A stretch of 64,000 bases of DNA. It comes from an uncultured Ruminococcus sp. GTDB taxonomy: Bacteria; Bacillota; Clostridia; Oscillospirales; Ruminococcaceae. Positions 60,117 through 64,000 of this stretch are shown here, piece by piece (position 1 is the stretch's first letter; the number at the start of each line of letters is the position of its first letter). The notes under the pieces were generated by a model. The model was not told where the DNA came from. It did no database searches and saw only the letters and a list, made by a program, of their open reading frames with translations. The DNA lies in assembly GCA_900538575.1 (NCBI GenBank), contig UPZA01000012.1:15873-79872 (forward strand). Direction: 5' to 3'. The position numbers and the translations under genes are program-made.

Positions 60117-61445
60117 ATGGTTAATATTCCCTCATATGTATTTACGGTGGTAAAGCGGCTGGAAAGCATCGGATTTCAGGCTTATCTTGCAGGCGGCTGC
60201 GTCAGGGATTCTATAATGAATATTGCTCCTAATGATTACGATATTACGACAAATGCCCGTCCGGAGGAGATTAAAAACGTATTCAGGGACTTTAAGCTTA
60301 TTCTGACGGGAGAAAAGCACGGAACGGTGGCTGTTATAACAAACGGCGGTATTATTGAAATTACTTCATACAGACTTGAAAAGGGCTATACAGACGGACG
60401 TCACCCGGACAATGTGGAATTTACCTCGTCGTTGATTGAAGATCTCAGACGCCGTGACTTTACCGTCAACGCTATGGCCTATGGTATACACGACGGTCTG
60501 ATTGATCCTTTTAACGGCCGGGACGATATTAAAAATAAAATTATAAGAACCGTAGGAGCTCCTGAAAAAAGATTTGAAGAGGACGCGCTCAGAATACTGC
60601 GCGGTCTTAGGTTTTCATCAAGGCTCGGGTTTTCGATAGAAAGCGGTACCGCGGAGGCTGTCCATAATCTGCGCCTTTTGCTGAAAAACATTTCAGCCGA
60701 ACGCATAAGGGATGAGTTTGTTCAGATTATACGCGGACAAAACGCAGGCGAGGTACTTAAATCCTACAGAGACGTTATATCAGTATTTATACCTGAAGTA
60801 ATACCGTGCTTTGATTTTGAGCAGCACAGTCCCTACCATAAATATGATGTATGGGAGCATACCGTTAACGCTGTTTCAGAATGTATTGACAAGGAAAATG
60901 TAAAATTAGCGATGTTCTTTCATGACATCGCTAAACCGGAATGCTTTACTGTAGATTTCTCCGGAAGGGGGCATTTTAAAGGACATGCGCAAAAAAGCGC
61001 GCTTAAAGCTGAAGCTGTTATGAAGAGAATGAGGTTTCCGAAAAGCGTTATTCTTAATGTAAAAGCCATTATATATCATCATAGCGATGAGCTGAATACA
61101 GAATTTGAGTTAAAAAAAATTCTTAATCAGATAGGCGTCAGGAACGCATTTGATTTGATTGACGCCCAACGCGCCGATTCCTTGTCTAAACAGGATTTTT
61201 GCAGGGAGAGGCTGAAAAAATCCGATATGCAAGAGCAGTCTTTAAGGGATATATTAAAAAGGGGAGAATGCTTTAGTATAAAAATGCTTGATATAAATGG
61301 ATACGATTTAATTGAGCTTGGATTTAAGGGTATTGAAATAAAAAATGCTCTTAGCTTATTGCTTGATAATGTTATGCGCGGAATTGTTGAAAATAGTCGT
61401 GATTCTTTGATGCATCGTGCAAAAAGTATAAAAAACGGCTTATAA
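60117..61445 (+). CDS. cca: CCA tRNA nucleotidyltransferase
   Basis: A 442-residue class II nucleotidyltransferase that adds or repairs the 3' CCA of tRNA. The head has AGGCVRDSIM and the metal-binding DYDITTNARPEE, with DFTVNAMAY and RILRGLRFSSRLGF; a C-terminal HD domain carries FFHDIAKP. The HD domain is typical for the E. coli-like and several clostridial forms. GAGGACG places the start at ATG 60117. Two tRNA-Ser genes follow directly, both with an encoded CCA. Confidence 0.95.
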   Translation: MVNIPSYVFTVVKRLESIGFQAYLAGGCVRDSIMNIAPNDYDITTNARPEEIKNVFRDFKLILTGEKHGTVAVITNGGIIEITSYRLEKGYTDGRHPDNVEFTSSLIEDLRRRDFTVNAMAYGIHDGLIDPFNGRDDIKNKIIRTVGAPEKRFEEDALRILRGLRFSSRLGFSIESGTAEAVHNLRLLLKNISAERIRDEFVQIIRGQNAGEVLKSYRDVISVFIPEVIPCFDFEQHSPYHKYDVWEHTVNAVSECIDKENVKLAMFFHDIAKPECFTVDFSGRGHFKGHAQKSALKAEAVMKRMRFPKSVILNVKAIIYHHSDELNTEFELKKILNQIGVRNAFDLIDAQRADSLSKQDFCRERLKKSDMQEQSLRDILKRGECFSIKMLDINGYDLIELGFKGIEIKNALSLLLDNVMRGIVENSRDSLMHRAKSIKNGL

Positions 61446-61477
61446 ATTGTGCGATTTGACGAATCAAATTATTTCTA

Positions 61478-61506
61478 TTGACATTCTGAAAAAAATAGTG
61501 TATAAT
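61478..61506 (+). promoter_or_regulatory. Promoter of the tRNA-Ser genes
   Basis: Perfect TTGACA (61478-61483) and perfect TATAAT (61501-61506) with a 17-base spacer lie 22 bases before the first tRNA. Confidence 0.85.
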
Positions 61507-61527
61507 AATTAAGCTGATTAAAGCATT

Positions 61528-61616
<89 letters not shown>

Positions 61617-61641
61617 TTTTTATATTTTGATTTGTTATCAT

Positions 61642-61731
61642 GGAGAAGTACTCAAGTGGTGACGAGGCGCCCCTGCTAAGGGCGTAGGGTGGGAAACTGC
61701 CGCGAGAGTTCGAGTCTCTCCTTCTCCGCCA
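61642..61731 (+). tRNA. tRNA-Ser (anticodon GCT)
   Basis: A 90-base class II tRNA with acceptor GGAGAAG/CTTCTCC, anticodon GCT in CTGCTAA, a long variable arm, T-loop GTTCGAGTC and encoded CCA. Its 3' end is next to the integrase gene and is the probable attachment site of the element that follows. Confidence 0.97.
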
Positions 61732-61732
61732 T

Positions 61733-61777
61733 AACCTCTATAAATTGCGTAAATGCGCCGTTTGTAGAGGTTTTTTT
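61733..61777 (+). terminator. Terminator of the tRNA unit
   Basis: AACCTCTA and TAGAGGTT form an 8-base stem with a long loop, followed by seven T. It lies right after the tRNA 3' end and is probably within or beside the attachment site. Confidence 0.65.
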
Positions 61778-61854
61778 ATTTAGATTTTAATTGTTAAATA
61801 TATCGCTAAATTGCTTTTGATAAAGGTAAAATTAGGGTTATTCCTACTCTATTA

Positions 61855-62958
61855 CTACTCCTTATTATTCATTGCTTTTTCAAGGTTTTTCTTCAACGAC
61901 TGAACGTCTATGTGGGTATAATTTAAAGATGTGTCATATTTCTCATGACCTAAAATATCCATTATTATTGCCGGTGGAATATTAGCCTCAGCTAAAGCAG
62001 TCGCGCATGTATGCCGACTACAGTTAGGATCTAATTCATCTCTTAGACCTATTTTAGCTTTTAACTCATTCCAAACTTTATAAAACTTGTATTCACTAAG
62101 TTGGCATAATTTTTCACCGTTGGTTTTCATAAAATATTCAACGATGGGCTTTATTTCATCCAAGATAATGATAGGGCGTTTTTTACCCTTTTCGGTTTTT
62201 ATGCCTCCGTACATAACCTGTTTGTCTATATCTATGTTTTGAATAAGTATATTTCTCAATTCTCCGGTCCTTATCCCGGAATAAATCATAATTAAAAGAT
62301 AGCCAGACATCTCATCTCCGTTATCCCAACTATCCCACAACTTTTTTATATCATCTTTATTAAAAATAATTTTATCAGCTTTTTGGCTTTTAGGAAGCTT
62401 AATGTACTGCGCTAAGTTTTTCTTACAATAATCTTCAATTAATGCATATTCGTATATTTTATTTAAAAGATTTTTTACATCGCGCTTAGGATAAAAGCCC
62501 GTATCGATACTGTCTACTAAAGCTTGTATATCTTCGAGAGATAGATCTGATATATTAATATTTGATATTTCGTTTATGCGGTTGTATGCGGTTTTGTAAT
62601 GTGATTGTTTGTCTTTGCTTAACTCGTCGAGTTCTCGAACTTTGACAATTTCATATAGTTCACTGATTTTCTTTGTTTCGGCTTTGGGGGTAAATCTAAT
62701 TTTAGAAAGATAATCAAGTGCTTCTTTTTTAGATTTGAAACCAGATTTTGTTCTCGTAATACGTTTCTTTTTTCCGTTTTCAACGATATATTTTTCCACG
62801 TATTCCACGCGCCAAGTACCACAAGGCTTACGAAAAACAGTTCCCTCCCCATTGCCCCGCCTTTTAGGCGCGTGGGGAGGGGACTGTTGTTTTTTTCCGC
62901 ACCAATTGCAAAAAGGGGAATCATCCGGTATTTCTTTCTTACACTTTATACAAAGCAT
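61855..62958 (-). CDS. Tyrosine integrase with N-terminal zinc ribbon
   Basis: A 367-residue integrase. An added zinc ribbon is visible as C3/C6 and C17/C20, then an arm-binding domain (GEGTVFRKPCGTWRVEYV). The catalytic core has R230 (YSGIRTGEL), a Lys-rich beta hairpin near 254-260, R315 in NCSRHTCAT, H338 (ILGHEKYDTS) and Y347. The box II histidine is replaced by N312, as in several clostridial phage integrases. The gene reads towards the tRNA, with its 3' end 123 bases from the CCA. It should catalyse integration at tRNA-Ser(GCT). Confidence 0.92.
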   Translation of the reverse strand: MLCIKCKKEIPDDSPFCNWCGKKQQSPPHAPKRRGNGEGTVFRKPCGTWRVEYVEKYIVENGKKKRITRTKSGFKSKKEALDYLSKIRFTPKAETKKISELYEIVKVRELDELSKDKQSHYKTAYNRINEISNINISDLSLEDIQALVDSIDTGFYPKRDVKNLLNKIYEYALIEDYCKKNLAQYIKLPKSQKADKIIFNKDDIKKLWDSWDNGDEMSGYLLIMIYSGIRTGELRNILIQNIDIDKQVMYGGIKTEKGKKRPIIILDEIKPIVEYFMKTNGEKLCQLSEYKFYKVWNELKAKIGLRDELDPNCSRHTCATALAEANIPPAIIMDILGHEKYDTSLNYTHIDVQSLKKNLEKAMNNKE

Positions 62959-63138
62959 TTTATCGCTCCTTTACATGTTAATATTGCACAAAAAAGCACT
63001 GTTGAAACCCACTTCCAAATTTTACTGCGACAGTATACGCGTATTTCACGACAACGCTATTGCAATCCTGAAATTCATGAGTATAATAAAAAATGTAATC
63101 ATGATTCGACAATAAATCGAAAGGAGTGCAAAAGATTG

Positions 63139-63567
63139 CTATTTATTTGTGTATTTCTCTTGTTCTGACAAATCGGTTATATACTCGTTAGCTTTTTGCT
63201 TGCCGGTATCATTTAAGCTGTCGTATTTAGATATGGTATCGTTTCTTAAATAATTAGCAGAATCTACAGACATCTGCAATACCTCATCAGGAGTAGCTTC
63301 ACGCCGTGTTATTTTTCCGTTTTTTGTATCTTCGTCAAGTTGATGGGTAGTTTTAATTGCTTCAATTATTTCCGATCCATTCAGAACTTCAAGGGGAACG
63401 CGTAAACCGTCAGAAAGTTTAAACGCAATATTTAAGGCCACTGTCTTTTGCTTTCTTGTAATTATGCTCCTGACTGTTGAATCGGATAAATTACATAATC
63501 TCGCCACTTCGGGTATAGACAAGTCCTTACTTTCCATAATTTCTTTAAGCACTTTATAAAATTCCAT
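63139..63567 (-). CDS. Phage-type repressor (XRE/cI-like)
   Basis: A 142-residue regulator with an N-terminal HTH (MESKDLSIPEVARLCNLSDS, then VRSIITRKQKTVALNIAFKL) and a charged C-terminal half without a peptidase motif, so induction is not by LexA-type self-cleavage. CAGGAGAAT precedes the ATG. It is divergent from the Cro-like gene and has its own promoter overlapping operator O1. It should keep the element in the integrated state. Confidence 0.88.
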   Translation of the reverse strand: MEFYKVLKEIMESKDLSIPEVARLCNLSDSTVRSIITRKQKTVALNIAFKLSDGLRVPLEVLNGSEIIEAIKTTHQLDEDTKNGKITRREATPDEVLQMSVDSANYLRNDTISKYDSLNDTGKQKANEYITDLSEQEKYTNK

Positions 63568-63596
63568 ATTACTATTCTCCTGCGTGTTTTTTTTAT

Positions 63597-63702
63597 ATTA
63601 TACCATATATATTCACGCATTGCAAGAAAAATTTTTATAAGGCTATTGACAATTCATGCAAAGCGTGATATACTTACAGTATCAAGTCATGCATTGCGTG
63701 AT
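63597..63702. promoter_or_regulatory. Divergent promoters and three operators of the lysogeny switch
   Basis: Leftward promoter: TTGCAA (63625-63620) and TATAAT (63602-63597), 17-base spacer. Rightward promoter: TTGACA (63646-63651) and TATACT (63669-63674), 17-base spacer. Three related sites of the form TCATGCANNGCGTGA lie at 63612-63627 (inverted, over the left -35), 63653-63668 (exactly between the right -35 and -10) and 63686-63701 (after the right start site). The arrangement lets one protein shut the Cro-side promoter and tune its own. Confidence 0.8.
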
Positions 63703-63717
63703 TAAGGGGGTGAAAAT

Positions 63718-63954
63718 ATGCAGTCTAACATAATGTTTTCTAATTTAAGGGCAGAAATGGCAAGGTATAACATAACTATTCAAGACATTGCCAAAGCTTT
63801 AAATCGCACCAGAGAAACTATCAGTAATAAGTTAAGCGGAAAAAGTACTCTTAATCTTGATGAGGCGTTTAAAATCAATGATACATTTTTCCCGCAGTAC
63901 GATTTACGAACGTTGTTTGTAGAACTATTGGATGATAATTCGAAATCCGCATAG
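63718..63954 (+). CDS. Cro-like HTH regulator
   Basis: A 78-residue HTH protein (NITIQDIAKALNRTRETISN, then KLSGKSTLNLDEAFKINDTF) without any further domain. GGGGGTG lies before the ATG. Its promoter carries two of the three operators. By position it is the early/lytic-side regulator opposed to the cI-like repressor. Confidence 0.85.
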   Translation: MQSNIMFSNLRAEMARYNITIQDIAKALNRTRETISNKLSGKSTLNLDEAFKINDTFFPQYDLRTLFVELLDDNSKSA

Positions 63955-63975
63955 CGGCAGAAAGGAAAAATTGAA

Positions 63976-64000
63976 ATGAATGAAATTGTAATTAACAACC
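63976..64000 (+). CDS. Start of an element gene, possibly an antirepressor (cut by window end)
   Basis: AAAGGA precedes ATG 63976, and eight codons (MNEIVINN) remain before the window ends. MNEI-type starts are common in phage Rha/antirepressor proteins located after Cro, but eight residues cannot decide this. Confidence 0.4.

Larger units (their letters stand above)
61700..64000. mobile_element. Left end of an integrated prophage or ICE at tRNA-Ser
   Basis: The 3' end of tRNA-Ser(GCT) is followed by an integrase, a divergent repressor/Cro pair with operators and the start of a further gene, which is the usual early region of a temperate phage or ICE. The far attachment site is beyond the window, so size and type stay open. 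The tRNA is intact, meaning the element carries or restored its 3' end. Confidence 0.75.

Overview
This window looks like a chromosomal segment of an AT-rich, anaerobic gut Firmicute, most likely a Ruminococcus-type member of the Oscillospiraceae. The pointers are AGGAGG-type ribosome binding sites, near-consensus sigma-A promoters, a small secreted protein with a type I dockerin, a flavodoxin/DUF3793 pair, a Tet(M)-like GTPase fused to a NYN nuclease domain, and a glycosyltransferase-rich EpsG/CpsD-style capsule locus. This assignment is inference from gene content; there is no rRNA in the window.

Layout. 1-7.7 kb: end of a sugar-modification cluster (FkbM methyltransferase cut by the window edge, aldo/keto reductase, zinc-binding C-methyltransferase-like protein, GT2, TPP enzyme, FAD oxidoreductase). 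7.8-9.3 kb: NfeD and band-7/SPFH pair. 9.4-14.5 kb: one operon of MBOAT acyltransferase, DHHW-motif protein, FkbH-type HAD protein and acyl carrier protein, which reads as a Dlt-like surface-decoration pathway that may use glyceryl-ACP. 14.5-20 kb: rlmD with a 3' extension, then a BglII-type restriction-modification pair and a string of decayed gene fragments, including a second vestigial rlmD 3' end. 20-25 kb (minus): adaptor/ATPase/adaptor/permease efflux operon. 25-29.5 kb (minus): Tet(M)-like/NYN fusion, homoserine dehydrogenase and an ACT regulator. 29.6-38.8 kb: mixed housekeeping and secreted proteins (carbohydrate-binding lipoprotein, YyaL/SPATA20-like thioredoxin protein, DUF2975/HTH/DUF4173 operon, CAP protein, dockerin protein, YjbR-like protein).

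38.9-51.1 kb: a tyrosine recombinase gene is bracketed by 27-base inverted repeats with one mismatch. Each repeat is built like a recombinase core site (two 10-base arms, 7-base spacer). The right repeat sits 83 bases upstream of an 11-gene capsule/exopolysaccharide operon (BY-kinase, PHP phosphatase, priming transferase, two GTs, EpsG-type polymerase, ATP-grasp protein, flippase, UDP-GlcA epimerase, UDP-Glc dehydrogenase). I read this as an invertible segment that could phase-vary the operon. The present orientation has a promoter in the segment pointing towards the capsule genes.

51.2-55.7 kb: a small secreted protein whose promoter carries a direct repeat placed like a LytTR-regulator site, followed by a lipoprotein, two ABC-2 permeases and an ATPase. 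This is a bacteriocin/immunity-like layout with no recognised family. 55.8-61.5 kb: HTH regulator, remnant of a dehydratase-like gene, DUF305 protein, ZIP transporter, DUF3793/flavodoxin operon with a palindromic metal-regulator-like site, two very small hydrophilic proteins, and cca. 61.5-64 kb: two tRNA-Ser genes followed by the left end of an integrated prophage or ICE (integrase, divergent repressor/Cro switch with three operators, start of a further gene).
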